A DNA stretch of 64,000 nucleotides from Inquilinus sp. KBS0705 (GTDB taxonomy: Bacteria > Bacteroidota > Bacteroidia > Sphingobacteriales > Sphingobacteriaceae). Under the pieces are notes generated by a model that was not told the origin of the DNA, ran no database searches, and saw nothing but the letters and a program-made list of their open reading frames with translations. Position 1 is the first letter of the stretch, and every line of letters begins with the position of its first letter. The stretch lies in NCBI GenBank assembly GCA_005938025.2, contig VCCI02000001.1, positions 1,054,001-1,118,000 on the forward strand, given 5' to 3'. The position numbers and the translations under genes were made by a program. This document shows positions 18,850-28,657 of this stretch, in pieces.

Positions 18850-19344
18850 CTACTTACTGCCCAACTCGATAACCTCCAAATCGTGTATCTTTTCGTCAGT
18901 TATGGTAAAGCGCATTAGGGTGCGTACCTTTTGCCAGCCCTGCTTACCGGCAGCACCGGGGTTTAGGTGTAAACAGCTTATCTTTTTATCATAAATTACC
19001 TTTAGGATGTGCGAATGCCCGCTGATGAACAGTTGGGGCGGGTTACTGTATATTTCGGCTTTTACTGCGGGGCTGTACTTGTCGGGGTAGCCACCAATGT
19101 GGGTCATCCAAACATCTACCTCTTCGCACTTAAAACGCAGATTTTCAGGGTGTAACTGCCTTATCTCTTTGCCATCAATATTGCCGTAAACACCCTTTAA
19201 AGGCTTAAAGGCGGCCAGTTTATCGGCCAGTTCTATGTTGCCAAAATCGCCGGCATGCCATATCTCGTCGCATTGGTCGAAGTGTTTGAAAACGGCCTCA
19301 TCCAAAAAACTATGGGTGTCTGATATCAGTCCTATGCGGGTCAT
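18850..19344 (-). CDS. YfcE/MJ0936-type metallophosphoesterase
   Basis: The 164-residue protein is a small calcineurin-like phosphoesterase. Its dimetal-site motifs are in order: ISDTHS (residues 7-12), HAGDFGN (about 31), YGNIDG (about 53), MTHIGGYP (about 80) and SGHSHI (about 109). Members hydrolyse phosphodiesters in vitro, and the physiological substrate is usually unknown. It stands directly downstream of trmN6 and the glycosyltransferase on the same strand (8-base gap), so it is probably part of one operon. Confidence 0.9.
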   Translation of the reverse strand: MTRIGLISDTHSFLDEAVFKHFDQCDEIWHAGDFGNIELADKLAAFKPLKGVYGNIDGKEIRQLHPENLRFKCEEVDVWMTHIGGYPDKYSPAVKAEIYSNPPQLFISGHSHILKVIYDKKISCLHLNPGAAGKQGWQKVRTLMRFTITDEKIHDLEVIELGSK

Positions 19345-19351
19345 TTATGTT

Positions 19352-20092
19352 TTAGAATATGGTAAAGAAATCCTTTAAAGCTTTTTGGTACTCCGTTGAA
19401 TACATTTTAGTTTTTTCGTAGATCACGAATAACTTTTTCCATTTTTTTGTTCCCCCCTGCCTCACTAATATAACAATTTCGCGGTGAGAAACAACATTTT
19501 GATAAGATTTAATTTCAATTACCCCCTGCAAATGCAATTGGTTGGCGGGCAAAAATTGCTTTACCAGGGCGGCAGTTTCTAATGGCAATATCATGGCGCA
19601 GCTTCCATTTTCGGTAAGGTGAGTGGCAACATATTTTATCAACCTTTCAAAAAAGCTATCATTGGTGTGGCGGGCCAAATTCTTGCCGGCACCGGGCGAT
19701 TCGAGCGAGTTTAGAAAGAAGGGCGGGTTTGATACGATTAGGTCATACCGCTTATCGGGGTACTTGTAAAAAAAGGTTTCGAACGCCATTGGGTAAACCT
19801 CCATTCTATCAGCAAAGGCCGAACTGCCAAAATTCCGACAGGCTGTAGCGGCGGCGGTTTCGTCTATCTCTACAGCATTAATTTTGGCATGGGGGAAACG
19901 CTGTGCCAGCATCAGGGCAATTACGCCAGTGCCGGTGCCTATGTCTAATATGGTTTTGGGCTCGTATGCATCGGTTAGTGCGCCAAGCAGCACACCATCG
20001 GTATTTATCTTCATGGCGCAGCCGCTTTGGTCAACGCTGAATTGCTTAAAGTTAAATATGCCTGCTGCTTTACCGGCCATTGAACAAACCAT
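19352..20092 (-). CDS. tRNA1(Val) A37 N6-methyltransferase (YfiC/TrmN6-like)
   Basis: This SAM-dependent DNA/RNA adenine-type methyltransferase likely makes m6A37 in tRNA-Val. The SAM site is DIGTGTGVIALMLA (about 45-58) and the catalytic motif IV is SNPPFF (about 120), which is diagnostic for N6-adenine transfer. The start is uncertain: MVCSMAGKAAGIF or MAGKAAGIF (20080). Both overlap the end of the upstream glycosyltransferase gene (by 23 or 11 bases), which suggests translational coupling. Confidence 0.88.
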   Translation of the reverse strand: MVCSMAGKAAGIFNFKQFSVDQSGCAMKINTDGVLLGALTDAYEPKTILDIGTGTGVIALMLAQRFPHAKINAVEIDETAAATACRNFGSSAFADRMEVYPMAFETFFYKYPDKRYDLIVSNPPFFLNSLESPGAGKNLARHTNDSFFERLIKYVATHLTENGSCAMILPLETAALVKQFLPANQLHLQGVIEIKSYQNVVSHREIVILVRQGGTKKWKKLFVIYEKTKMYSTEYQKALKDFFTIF

Positions 20093-20798
20093 ATTTTAGT
20101 ATGCAGTAAATAGCCCTAACGCCATCCTTCCACCCTATTTTTTTGCCGTCCTCGTAGGTGCGGCCATAATAGGATATTCCTACCTCGTATATACGTATTT
20201 TGGGCACCCGGGCTATTTTGATGGTTACTTCGGGTTCAAAGCCAAAGCGCTGTTCTTTAAGCTTTACAGATTGTATCAGTTTGGTATCAAACAGCTTATA
20301 ACAGGTTTCCATATCTGTTAGGTTTAAGTTTGATACCATGTTGCACAAAAAGGTTAACCAGCGGTTGCCTATAGTGTGCCAAAAAAACAATATGCGGTGC
20401 GGGTTACTACCCATAAACCTCGATCCGTATACCACATCGGCAAAGCCGATACAAACGGGTTTTAGCAGGTCGTTATATTCGGCAGGGTCGTACTCCAGGT
20501 CAGCATCCTGAATAATGAGGTACTCGCCCGTAGCTTGTGCAATGCCGGTATGCAGGGCGGCACCTTTGCCTTTGTTCACCTCGTGTTTAAAGTACCTGAT
20601 GTCTAAATCGGGGTTAGCGGCGCGGTAGCGGCTAATGCTTTGTTGTGTATCGTCTGCCGAGCAATCATCAACAATTATAATTTCTTTTACAATGCCATGT
20701 ATCAGCTCAACAGCTTTTATCTTGTTCAAAACCAGGTGAATGGTGCTGCCCTCGTTATAAGCCGGGATAATTATTGATAATTTACCTATTTTCATCAT
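20070..20798 (-). CDS. Family 2 glycosyltransferase (dolichol-phosphate mannosyltransferase-like)
   Basis: The 242-residue GT-A enzyme has the family 2 pattern: SIIIPAYNEG (residues 9-18), IIIVDDCSADDT (about 41-52), NKGKGAALHTGI (about 76) and the metal motif IQDADLEYDP (about 95-104). It lacks C-terminal membrane helices, as in soluble DPM1/Ppm1-type enzymes that load a sugar onto a polyprenyl phosphate. It is probably the first gene of a three-gene operon with trmN6 and the phosphoesterase. Its start lies only 24 bases from the divergent pbpC start, so their promoters must overlap or sit within each other's coding region. Confidence 0.88.
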   Translation of the reverse strand: MMKIGKLSIIIPAYNEGSTIHLVLNKIKAVELIHGIVKEIIIVDDCSADDTQQSISRYRAANPDLDIRYFKHEVNKGKGAALHTGIAQATGEYLIIQDADLEYDPAEYNDLLKPVCIGFADVVYGSRFMGSNPHRILFFWHTIGNRWLTFLCNMVSNLNLTDMETCYKLFDTKLIQSVKLKEQRFGFEPEVTIKIARVPKIRIYEVGISYYGRTYEDGKKIGWKDGVRAIYCILKYGLFNGR

Positions 20799-20822
20799 GT
20801 ATTTAAAAATGCCAGCCCATTA

Positions 20823-23204
20823 ATGCAATTCGGTATAAAACAGCACTTAAAAAGGCCAAAAGTAATCATTATAACGGCTATTTTACTTGCCTTAGTGCTA
20901 TGGTTTGCCCTTTGCCTGCCCAAACCGCTGTTTAGCAGCCCCACTTCCTTTGTTATCGACGATGATGCCGGGCAATTGTTAGGCGCATCCATCGCTACCG
21001 ACGGGCAGTGGCGCTTCCCTTATAATGCTAATGTGCCCCAAAAGTTTAAACAATGTATAATTGCCTTTGAAGATAAGCGCTTTGAGCACCACCCCGGTTT
21101 CGACCCGCTGGCGTTTGGCAGGGCCATCAGGCAAAATATCCGCTCAAAAAAAGTAACCAGCGGCGGTAGTACACTCACCATGCAGGTAATACGTTTGGCT
21201 ACACATCATAATCGTACTATCCGCAATAAAATCGGCGAAATATTTATGGCCATGCGTTTAGAGTTGGGTTACAGCAAGGCCGAAATATTGGCCCTTTATG
21301 CCAGCAACGCCCCTTTTGGCAGTAATGTGATAGGCTTAGATGCCGCATCGTGGCGATATTTTGGCCGCAGCCCCGATAAACTATCCTGGGGCGAAATGGC
21401 CGCGCTGGCCGTATTGCCTAATTCGCCATCGCTGGTGCACCCTGGTAAAAACAGGCTTATCCTGTTAAAAAAACGCAACCTGCTGCTTAGGCGTTTATAC
21501 AAACAGGGAATTATAGATAGCACCACGGCAAAACTGGCCGAATTTGAGCCTGTGCCCGAAAAGCCCATGCCCTTGCCCCAAATGGCCCCTCACCTCCTGC
21601 AACGCTTTAAAGCTGATTATCAAAACAAAAAACAGGACATCACCCGCATAAGAACCACTATAAAAAGCAACCTGCAGCAACAGGTGGCCGATATAATAGA
21701 AAAGCACCACCAGGTTTTAAAGGCTAACGATATTAACAACATTGCAGCCGTAGTGCTTGATGTAGAAACAGGCGCCACGCTGGCCTATAGCGGCAATATA
21801 GCCCATCGTGAAGACCCCGAAATGGAAAGTGATGTAGATGTGGTGAACGCGCCGCGCAGCCCCGGCAGCACGCTTAAACCGCTACTATATGCCAGCATGC
21901 TGCACGATGGTTTAATATTACCAAACAGCCTTATACCTGATGTGCCTACTCAAATAGCCGGCTACCATCCCGAAAACTTTGATTTGGGGTACGATGGTGC
22001 TGTACCGGCATCAAACGCCTTATCGCGATCGTTAAATGTACCGGCGGTTAAAATGCTGCAGCAATATAAATACGAACGCTTTTACGATATGCTGAGAAAG
22101 ATAGGCATTACCACCCTGAAACAGCCTGCCGACCATTACGGCCTATCGCTGATATTGGGTGGCGGCGAAAATACCTTGTGGGAACTTACAGGGGCTTATG
22201 CCGATTTGGCAAGGGTGCTAAATCATTATAATAAAACCACTAAGTATAGTACTAATGATTACCACCAGCCGGTTTATACGCTATCGCTGCCAAAGGAAAA
22301 AGCCAGTGATAAAAATGGCCTGCTGGATGCCGGATCGATATTTTATACGTTGCAGGCCATGGAAGAGGTAATGCGCCCTGGCGAGGAAATGCTTTGGCAG
22401 CAATTTAGCTCGACCCAGCGTATTGCCTGGAAAACCGGCACCAGCTTTGGTTTTAGGGATGGATGGGCCATTGGTATTACGCCTAAATATGTGGTTGGTG
22501 TTTGGGTGGGTAATACCGATGGCGAGGGCCGGCCGGGGTTAACCGGCATAAATACCGCTGCGCCGGTATTATTCGAGATATTCAGGCTATTGCCTGCGGC
22601 CCGCGAGTGGTTTGATATGCCTACTGGCGAAATGGTTAAGATAAATATATGTAAAGAGAGCGGCTACCGCGCCGGGCAGTATTGTGATAATATTGTTGAG
22701 CAATGGGTACCTAAAACGGGCCTAAAGGCTATCGCCTGCCCATGGCACAAGCTGGTACACCTATCGGCCGATGGTAAATACCAGGTAACGGGTAATTGTG
22801 TACCGCCCGATAAGATACTGAACAAAAATTGGTTTGTGCTACAACCATCGGTAGAGTATTATTACAAAACGAAAAATTACCAATACCACACCCTGCCGCC
22901 TTTTGCGCCCGGTTGCGACCAAGCCGAAGCTAACCCTATGGAATTGATTTACCCAAAAGATGGTGCCAAGGTATATGTACCGCTTGAAGCCGACGGCAAA
23001 CGCGGGCGTGTTATTTGTAATGCTGCACACCGGTTGCCCGGTGCCAAAATATTCTGGCACCTTGATGATAAGTACATTGGCGAGAGCGATGCCTTTCATC
23101 AGATGGCATTGAATCCCGTACCGGGCATGCATCAACTTACCCTGGTAGACGGGCAGGGCAACACGCTGCAAATAAATTTTGAAGTATTAGATAAGGATAA
23201 ATAG
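20823..23204 (+). CDS. pbpC: Penicillin-binding protein 1C (transglycosylase/transpeptidase)
   Basis: The 793-residue protein is a bifunctional peptidoglycan synthase. An N-terminal membrane anchor (about 12-28) is followed by a GT51 transglycosylase domain (EDKRFEHHPGFD with catalytic Glu, about 80; GGSTLTMQ). The transpeptidase domain has S-T-L-K (SPGSTLKPL, about 345), S-L-N (SRSLNVP) and KTG (WKTGTSFGFRDGW, about 540). The last 90 residues form the PBP1C C-terminal domain. In many bacteria pbpC is paired with an alpha-2-macroglobulin gene; none is adjacent here. Divergent from the glycosyltransferase operon. Confidence 0.95.
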   Translation: MQFGIKQHLKRPKVIIITAILLALVLWFALCLPKPLFSSPTSFVIDDDAGQLLGASIATDGQWRFPYNANVPQKFKQCIIAFEDKRFEHHPGFDPLAFGRAIRQNIRSKKVTSGGSTLTMQVIRLATHHNRTIRNKIGEIFMAMRLELGYSKAEILALYASNAPFGSNVIGLDAASWRYFGRSPDKLSWGEMAALAVLPNSPSLVHPGKNRLILLKKRNLLLRRLYKQGIIDSTTAKLAEFEPVPEKPMPLPQMAPHLLQRFKADYQNKKQDITRIRTTIKSNLQQQVADIIEKHHQVLKANDINNIAAVVLDVETGATLAYSGNIAHREDPEMESDVDVVNAPRSPGSTLKPLLYASMLHDGLILPNSLIPDVPTQIAGYHPENFDLGYDGAVPASNALSRSLNVPAVKMLQQYKYERFYDMLRKIGITTLKQPADHYGLSLILGGGENTLWELTGAYADLARVLNHYNKTTKYSTNDYHQPVYTLSLPKEKASDKNGLLDAGSIFYTLQAMEEVMRPGEEMLWQQFSSTQRIAWKTGTSFGFRDGWAIGITPKYVVGVWVGNTDGEGRPGLTGINTAAPVLFEIFRLLPAAREWFDMPTGEMVKINICKESGYRAGQYCDNIVEQWVPKTGLKAIACPWHKLVHLSADGKYQVTGNCVPPDKILNKNWFVLQPSVEYYYKTKNYQYHTLPPFAPGCDQAEANPMELIYPKDGAKVYVPLEADGKRGRVICNAAHRLPGAKIFWHLDDKYIGESDAFHQMALNPVPGMHQLTLVDGQGNTLQINFEVLDKDK

Positions 23205-23219
23205 TTTGGGTTGAACGAA

Positions 23220-23780
23220 TTACTTTTTTATTTCATAGTGCAATTCTACCACACCATTTTTGTAAGCTGTAACGTCTTTTAAGTGCAACAGTTGCTCAAT
23301 TCCGGTCTTTTCGAAAAAAAGGGTGCCGCTACCCAATATAATTGGCATTACTGATAATCTTATTTCGTCTGCGAGTTTTAAGCTGACCAGTTCATTAGCC
23401 AACATTGGGCCGCCTACCATCCAAACATTTTTATAGACAGGCTTTAACCGCTCATTCACCAGACTATTTAAGTCGCCCGAGTAAAACGTAATATTTTCTC
23501 TTTCAACCGGTAATTCCCTATTCGTTAAAACAATGGTAGGGATGTCTCCATAAGCCCAGCCATACGATTTTGAAAGTTCAAGCGCATGTTCATATGTGCG
23601 CGACCCCATGATGTAACAATCAATAGTTTTCAGGAAAACAGCTATCTCTTCATTGGTTAGCGTAACGCCTTTCTCATACTCGTCACGAGTATTGAACCAT
23701 GAAACGCTATTATCTTCTTTAGCAATAATTCCATCGAGGCTCGACACCATATGGATAGTTAGTTTAAACGTACTTTCCAT
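23220..23780 (-). CDS. Dihydrofolate reductase-like (RibD C-terminal) family protein
   Basis: The 186-residue cytoplasmic protein has the DHFR/RibD reductase fold: HMVSSLDGIIA near the start, YIMGSRTYEHAL (about 55-66), and VWMVGGPMLANELV (about 117-130) for NADPH binding. This family (YyaP/YwjB-like) is distinct from true folate-cycle DHFR and its substrates are mostly unknown. It converges on pbpC with a 15-base gap and appears to be a single-gene unit. Confidence 0.85.
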   Translation of the reverse strand: MESTFKLTIHMVSSLDGIIAKEDNSVSWFNTRDEYEKGVTLTNEEIAVFLKTIDCYIMGSRTYEHALELSKSYGWAYGDIPTIVLTNRELPVERENITFYSGDLNSLVNERLKPVYKNVWMVGGPMLANELVSLKLADEIRLSVMPIILGSGTLFFEKTGIEQLLHLKDVTAYKNGVVELHYEIKK

Positions 23781-23882
23781 TATTTTGTAATTTATTGCAT
23801 TAATTCATCAGCTTTAAATTTACTAAGAATAGATATATACAAAAAATGAAATTTATCCTAAATTCCTTTTTAACTTAGTGCT

Positions 23883-24587
23883 ATGCTTGAACAATACGAC
23901 CTAAGCAACCTGATGGTTTTAGATATTGAAACTGTGCCGCAATACAGCAGCCACGACCAGGTACCCGAACACCTGCAACAACTTTGGGCTCAAAAAACGC
24001 AATACCAGCGCAAAGACGAAACACCCGAAGAGTTTTACGAACGCGCGGGCATTTGGGCCGAGTTTGGTAAGATAGTATGTATATCGGTAGGTATATTTAC
24101 TAACGGCAAGCGCCCTGGCTTAAGGGTAAAATCGTTTGCTGGGCATGATGAAAAGCAACTGCTGGAAGATTTTGCACGGATGCTGAGCGGCCAGCCTTTA
24201 AGCATGATACTGTGCGCCCATAATGGTAAGGAATTTGATCTGCCGTATATATGCCGACGTATGCTCATCAATCGGGTGCAGTTTCCGCCGCATTTACAAA
24301 TAACCGGTAAAAAACCCTGGGAAATACCCCATTTAGATACTATGGAATTATGGCGATTTGGCGATTTTAAAAATTACACTTCGCTAAGCCTGCTTACTGC
24401 CATATTTGATATACCAACATCAAAAGATGATATAGACGGCAGCCAGGTTGGCCATGTATACTGGGTTGAAAACGCCCTTGAACGTATTTGCACCTATTGC
24501 CAAAAAGATGTAATAGCTACCGCCCAACTCATACGCCGCTACCGCGGTGAAGATTTGATTGCGGATGATTGCGTAACTATAGTGTAA
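23883..24587 (+). CDS. Predicted 3'-5' exonuclease of the PolB-like DEDD family
   Basis: The 234-residue soluble protein shows DEDD exonuclease motifs: Exo I with D and E in LDIETVPQ (about 14-21), Exo II near CAHNGKEFDLPYICRR (about 117), and Exo III in YCQKDVIATAQL (about 205-216). It matches the stand-alone exonuclease group related to the PolB proofreading domain (PF10108). The nucleic-acid substrate is not known from sequence. Followed by a 250-base hairpin-rich spacer. Confidence 0.85.
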   Translation: MLEQYDLSNLMVLDIETVPQYSSHDQVPEHLQQLWAQKTQYQRKDETPEEFYERAGIWAEFGKIVCISVGIFTNGKRPGLRVKSFAGHDEKQLLEDFARMLSGQPLSMILCAHNGKEFDLPYICRRMLINRVQFPPHLQITGKKPWEIPHLDTMELWRFGDFKNYTSLSLLTAIFDIPTSKDDIDGSQVGHVYWVENALERICTYCQKDVIATAQLIRRYRGEDLIADDCVTIV

Positions 24588-24837
24588 TAAGGCACTCGTC
24601 CCGATTTATTAATATTGTTGCTAAAGACCACGGATCTAAAAAAACAGTCTTGCCGTTCGCCGGCTGGCGGATCGGCATCCCATATGCAAAGTTCACCATC
24701 AGAACGGTCTAAAGCATGCTAATTACCGTCCTGTGAGATCCTGAAACAAGTTCAGGATGACGATGTTACTGAAGAAGCAATTTATCTGTTCCCTCAGGGT
24801 CTCCTGAAAGGGACCCTGAGGGAAACAACGCCCTTCT
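24588..24837. repeat. Hairpin-rich intergenic stretch with three inverted repeats
   Basis: This 250-base gene-free stretch holds three imperfect or perfect inverted repeats: 24651-24676 (TGCCG..CGCC/GGCGG..CGGCA, imperfect), 24738-24758 (ATCCTGAA/TTCAGGAT, 5-base loop) and 24791-24822 (CCCTCAGGGTC/GACCCTGAGGG, 10-base loop). None is followed by a T-run. The second and third share CCTGAA cores. The pattern looks like clustered repetitive extragenic palindromes. They lie between the convergent exonuclease and CocE-type genes, and they may protect mRNA 3' ends. Confidence 0.6.
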
Positions 24838-26688
24838 CTACTTCAATACAGGCAGTATTATTTTGGATTGATTGTGATAAATGTTGATAGTTTCTTTTAC
24901 AAAGTCGCTGTCTTTAGCGTGGTAAATATCAATAAACTGCTGCGGGTTACGGTCGGCCAGGGGGAACCAGCTGCTTTGTATCTGTACCATCAAGCGGTGG
25001 CCTTTTTTAAAGGTGTGCGCCACATCGGGCATGGTAAATTTTACCTGCGCGGTTTGGTTGGGTACAAATGCCTCTGGTTTTTCAAAACTGTTGCGGTACC
25101 TGCCGCGCATAATATCGCCGCGTACCAGCATTTGGTAACCACCCATTGGGTATTTGGTAACGGGGTTGCGGCCCAAAGTATCGGGCAATACATCTATCAG
25201 CTTCACCACAAAATCGGCATCTGTGTTTGATATGCTCACCAGCAGGTCGGCAACTACCGGGCCTGCCAAAGTGAGGTCGTTGGCAAGCGTGTCGGTTTCG
25301 TAAACTAAAACATCGGGCCTGCGGGCAGCAAAGCGCTGGTCGTCGGTCATATATTCGCGCGTACGGTTAAAGTGTACATTTTCGGCATAAGGCACCGGCT
25401 TGGCCGGGTCGCTTATGTAGGTATCAAAACTCGCTCTTATATTCTGTATCTGATTGAATGATAGTTTATTACCATCTTGTATATAAACAGGCGTTTCAGT
25501 AACATCAGCAGGCGGCCATTGCTTAAACTCGCGCCACAGGTTCTCGCCCGAAAAAAACATCGTTGCTTTGCTTATCGAGTCGATGTTGCCTTTACCTTTT
25601 AAATAATAATTGAAAAATGGTATCTCGATATTTTCGGTATACCAATTGGCGGTGTTACTGCCAAAATTGATATTGCCTAAATGCGTGCCGTCTTTACTGG
25701 CCCATTGCCCATGGTACCAGGGCCCCATTACAAAAGTGCTTTTAGTTGCAGGGCTTTGTTTAACCAATGCCTGGTAAGTATTCCATGCACCGTAACCGTC
25801 TTCGGCATCAAACAAGCCGCCAACAATCAGCATGGCAGGTTTTACATTTTTAATACCGCTGCGTGCATCGCGGGCTTTCCACCAGGCATCCAGGTTGGGG
25901 TGGTTCATCATATCGCTCCAAAACTTAAGGCTGTCGCCGCTTACTTTGGTAAAGTTTGGCAAAGCGCCCATTTTTAAATAGGCCGCGTAGTTATCGGGCC
26001 CTTGCATTTCATAAGTTTTGGCAGGCTGCATGGTTGGCGCAGGCCGCGGCTGACTAAAGCCATAGCCCACATGAAAATCAAAGGCATCCATCAGGAACAA
26101 TACACCGTTGTGGTGGTCGTCATCGCCCATAAACCTATCGGTTACCGGTGCTTGCGGACTAACCGCCTTTAATGCCGGATGGCCGCTTAGGGCAGCTTCC
26201 GTAGCATAAAAACCCGGGAAAGAAATGCCCGTTACCCCTACCTTGCCATTATTGTTATCCAGGTTTTTTACCATCCAATCAATACTATCGTATGTGTCGC
26301 TGGCCTCGTCTACATCTTTTTTGGTTTTTTTGTTGGGGTTAAACGGATGCACTACTTCAAACAGGCCTTCGCTCATCCATCGGCCACGTATATCTTGTGT
26401 AACCAATATATAGCCTTCTTTTAAGTAGGCAAACATAAAGCTGCGCCAGTAAGCACGGTATTTTTCGCCATATGGGGCGCAGGAATATGGTGTGCGCGTA
26501 ATCAGTATCGGGTGCTTCTCCGACCTATCTTTAGGCATGTAAATGGATGTAAACAGCTTTGCACCATCGCGCATGGGTATGCTTACTTCCTTTTTAACGT
26601 AGTTATTTACAAACCAGGTGGAGTCGGCATTTTGAGCGAAAGTTATAGCGGGAAAAAATATAGCAATGAATAGTAAAGCTTTTTTCAT
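24838..26688 (-). CDS. Secreted CocE/NonD family (X-Pro dipeptidyl-peptidase-like) serine hydrolase
   Basis: The 616-residue protein has a signal peptide (cleavage after ITFAQ) and an alpha/beta-hydrolase domain of the S15/CocE class. The nucleophile Ser is in VTGISFPGFYA (about 152) and the oxyanion region in TRTPYSCAPYG (about 65). A C-terminal jelly-roll (about 400-600, ending LMVQIQSSWFPLADRNPQ) is present. Relatives include alpha-amino-acid ester hydrolases and glutaryl-7-ACA acylase-type enzymes. The true substrate (peptide, ester or beta-lactam side chain) cannot be read from the motifs. Periplasmic location is inferred. Confidence 0.88.
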   Translation of the reverse strand: MKKALLFIAIFFPAITFAQNADSTWFVNNYVKKEVSIPMRDGAKLFTSIYMPKDRSEKHPILITRTPYSCAPYGEKYRAYWRSFMFAYLKEGYILVTQDIRGRWMSEGLFEVVHPFNPNKKTKKDVDEASDTYDSIDWMVKNLDNNNGKVGVTGISFPGFYATEAALSGHPALKAVSPQAPVTDRFMGDDDHHNGVLFLMDAFDFHVGYGFSQPRPAPTMQPAKTYEMQGPDNYAAYLKMGALPNFTKVSGDSLKFWSDMMNHPNLDAWWKARDARSGIKNVKPAMLIVGGLFDAEDGYGAWNTYQALVKQSPATKSTFVMGPWYHGQWASKDGTHLGNINFGSNTANWYTENIEIPFFNYYLKGKGNIDSISKATMFFSGENLWREFKQWPPADVTETPVYIQDGNKLSFNQIQNIRASFDTYISDPAKPVPYAENVHFNRTREYMTDDQRFAARRPDVLVYETDTLANDLTLAGPVVADLLVSISNTDADFVVKLIDVLPDTLGRNPVTKYPMGGYQMLVRGDIMRGRYRNSFEKPEAFVPNQTAQVKFTMPDVAHTFKKGHRLMVQIQSSWFPLADRNPQQFIDIYHAKDSDFVKETINIYHNQSKIILPVLK

Positions 26689-26800
26689 TCGGTTAGTTTA
26701 AGTAAGGGTAAATATATCTAATCCAAATTATTGTTTGCTTTTATGGCTTAACTATTTGTTGTAATTTACGTAATCTTATTATTACAACTACTACTCATTG

Positions 26801-28657
26801 ATGGAGAACGTTTACAGGGTTATTCTTGAAGAAACACTTGCCGGTTATTGGGATTGGCATATACAAGAAGACAGGATTTTTTTAAGTCTAAAAATTAAAG
26901 CCTTGTTTGGCTACAGCGACTCCGAGCTACCAAACGCCACCGATACCTGGACCAAACTTATTGTGCCGGAAGACAAGGAGCGTATTGATGCGTATATAAA
27001 AACGTATTTGAGCCAGCCTACAAGTGGGTTATTTAACATTGATATAAGGTGTAAGCATAAAGATGGTACCATAATATGGATAAATGCTAAGGGAAAAATA
27101 ATTGAGTGGGTTAATGATAAGCCAAGCCGTATGGTTGGTTGCCATATTGATGTTACCGATAAAAAGAGTATAGAACAAAGTCTGCAAATAAGCGAAGAAA
27201 CATTTAGATACGCGTTTGAGTATTCGCCTATTGGCATAGTGCTGGTATCAACTACCGGCAGGTTTTTAAAGGTTAACAAAAGTATTTGCGAAATGCTGGG
27301 GTATACACAGGAAGACCTTTTGAGCACATCGTTCCAGGAGTTAACCCACCCTGATGACCTTGAAGCTGACCTTACCCTGTTGCATAAAACACTAACGGGC
27401 GAAATAAGTACCTACCAAATGGAAAAGCGGTACTACAAAAAAGATGGAAAGATCATCTGGATTGTATTGAATGTATCGCTGGTGCTTGATGGCCAGGGTA
27501 AGCCTTTATACTTTGTATCGCAGATAAAAGATATTACCGAACAGAAATCTGCCGTAAGAGCACTTATTGAAAGTGAGCGCAGGTGGAGTTTTGCATCAGA
27601 AGGTACCGGCGGCGGTTTGTGGGACCTCGACCTGAAAAACCGCACTATATTTCATTCGAAGCAATGTTTGCGAATGATCGGTATGGAGAACGAGAACTTT
27701 GGCAGTGTAATGGGCGACTGGACAAGCCGTGTACACCCTGCCGACAAGCAAAAATATATTGACGATGTAAATGCTCTAATACGGGGCGAAACGGATATAT
27801 ACAGTAACCAGCACCGGGTGTTATGTAAAGATAATACCTATAAGTGGATATTGGACCGGGGCAAGGTAATGGAGTATGATGATGATAACAAGCCTGCGCG
27901 TATCATTGGCACGCATACCGATATTACCGATCAAAAGCTGAAAGAAGAGCAACTAAAAGAAACGCTGGACATGGTAAGCGGGCAAAATAACCGCCTGCTT
28001 AACTTTGCGTACATCGTATCGCACAACCTGCGTACCCATGCCAGTAATTTTAAAATGATAATGGACGTAATAAACGACCCGCTTACCAATCAGCAGGAAA
28101 AGGATGAGCTGTCGGCCCATCTATATAAGGTATCGGAGCAGTTGAATGATACTATCGCTAATTTAAATGAAGTAGTATCTATTCAAAACAATATGGATAT
28201 TCAAACTTCCCAAATTAATCTGTACACCTATTTTAAAAAGGGAATTGAATTATTAGATAAGGATATAAAAGCGTATAAAGTTAAAATTGACATCCTTATT
28301 CCTCCTGATGTGGTGTTGACTTATAATCCCGCTTATTTAGAGAGCATCGTACTGAATTTATTAACTAATGCTATTAAATACCGTTCGCCGGGTAGTGTGC
28401 CAACAATCATTGTAAAATACTTTAACGAGCCGGGCGGCAGGTTTGGCTTTGCCGTAACAGATAATGGTATAGGCATAGATTTGAAAAAGAACGGTGAAGA
28501 CCTGTTTGGCATGTATAAAACCTTTAATGGCAATCCCGATGCTAAAGGAATGGGCCTGTTTATAACCAAAAACCAGGTAGAAGCATTTGGCGGAAAAATT
28601 GAAGTAGAAAGCCAATCAGGCCAGGGGACTACCTTTAAGGTTTATTTAAAGGTTTAA
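26801..28657 (+). CDS. PAS-domain sensor histidine kinase (soluble)
   Basis: The 618-residue protein has three PAS/PAC modules (about 1-130, 135-260, 265-390; PAC ends such as GCHIDVTDKKS, QIKDITEQKS, GTHTDITDQKL). These are followed by a dimerisation/phosphorylation helix with H in YIVSHNLRTHASNF (about 408) and a HATPase domain (NLLTNAIKYR, DNGIGID, GMGLFITK). No membrane helix is present, so it should sense cytoplasmic signals. The H-box lacks the usual ELRTPL and has NLRTHAS instead, a form I recall as common in this group of bacteria. No response regulator is adjacent. An in-frame TTG precedes the ATG at 26801; I prefer the ATG. Its 3' end overlaps the convergent gene by 12 bases. Confidence 0.92.
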   Translation: MENVYRVILEETLAGYWDWHIQEDRIFLSLKIKALFGYSDSELPNATDTWTKLIVPEDKERIDAYIKTYLSQPTSGLFNIDIRCKHKDGTIIWINAKGKIIEWVNDKPSRMVGCHIDVTDKKSIEQSLQISEETFRYAFEYSPIGIVLVSTTGRFLKVNKSICEMLGYTQEDLLSTSFQELTHPDDLEADLTLLHKTLTGEISTYQMEKRYYKKDGKIIWIVLNVSLVLDGQGKPLYFVSQIKDITEQKSAVRALIESERRWSFASEGTGGGLWDLDLKNRTIFHSKQCLRMIGMENENFGSVMGDWTSRVHPADKQKYIDDVNALIRGETDIYSNQHRVLCKDNTYKWILDRGKVMEYDDDNKPARIIGTHTDITDQKLKEEQLKETLDMVSGQNNRLLNFAYIVSHNLRTHASNFKMIMDVINDPLTNQQEKDELSAHLYKVSEQLNDTIANLNEVVSIQNNMDIQTSQINLYTYFKKGIELLDKDIKAYKVKIDILIPPDVVLTYNPAYLESIVLNLLTNAIKYRSPGSVPTIIVKYFNEPGGRFGFAVTDNGIGIDLKKNGEDLFGMYKTFNGNPDAKGMGLFITKNQVEAFGGKIEVESQSGQGTTFKVYLKV

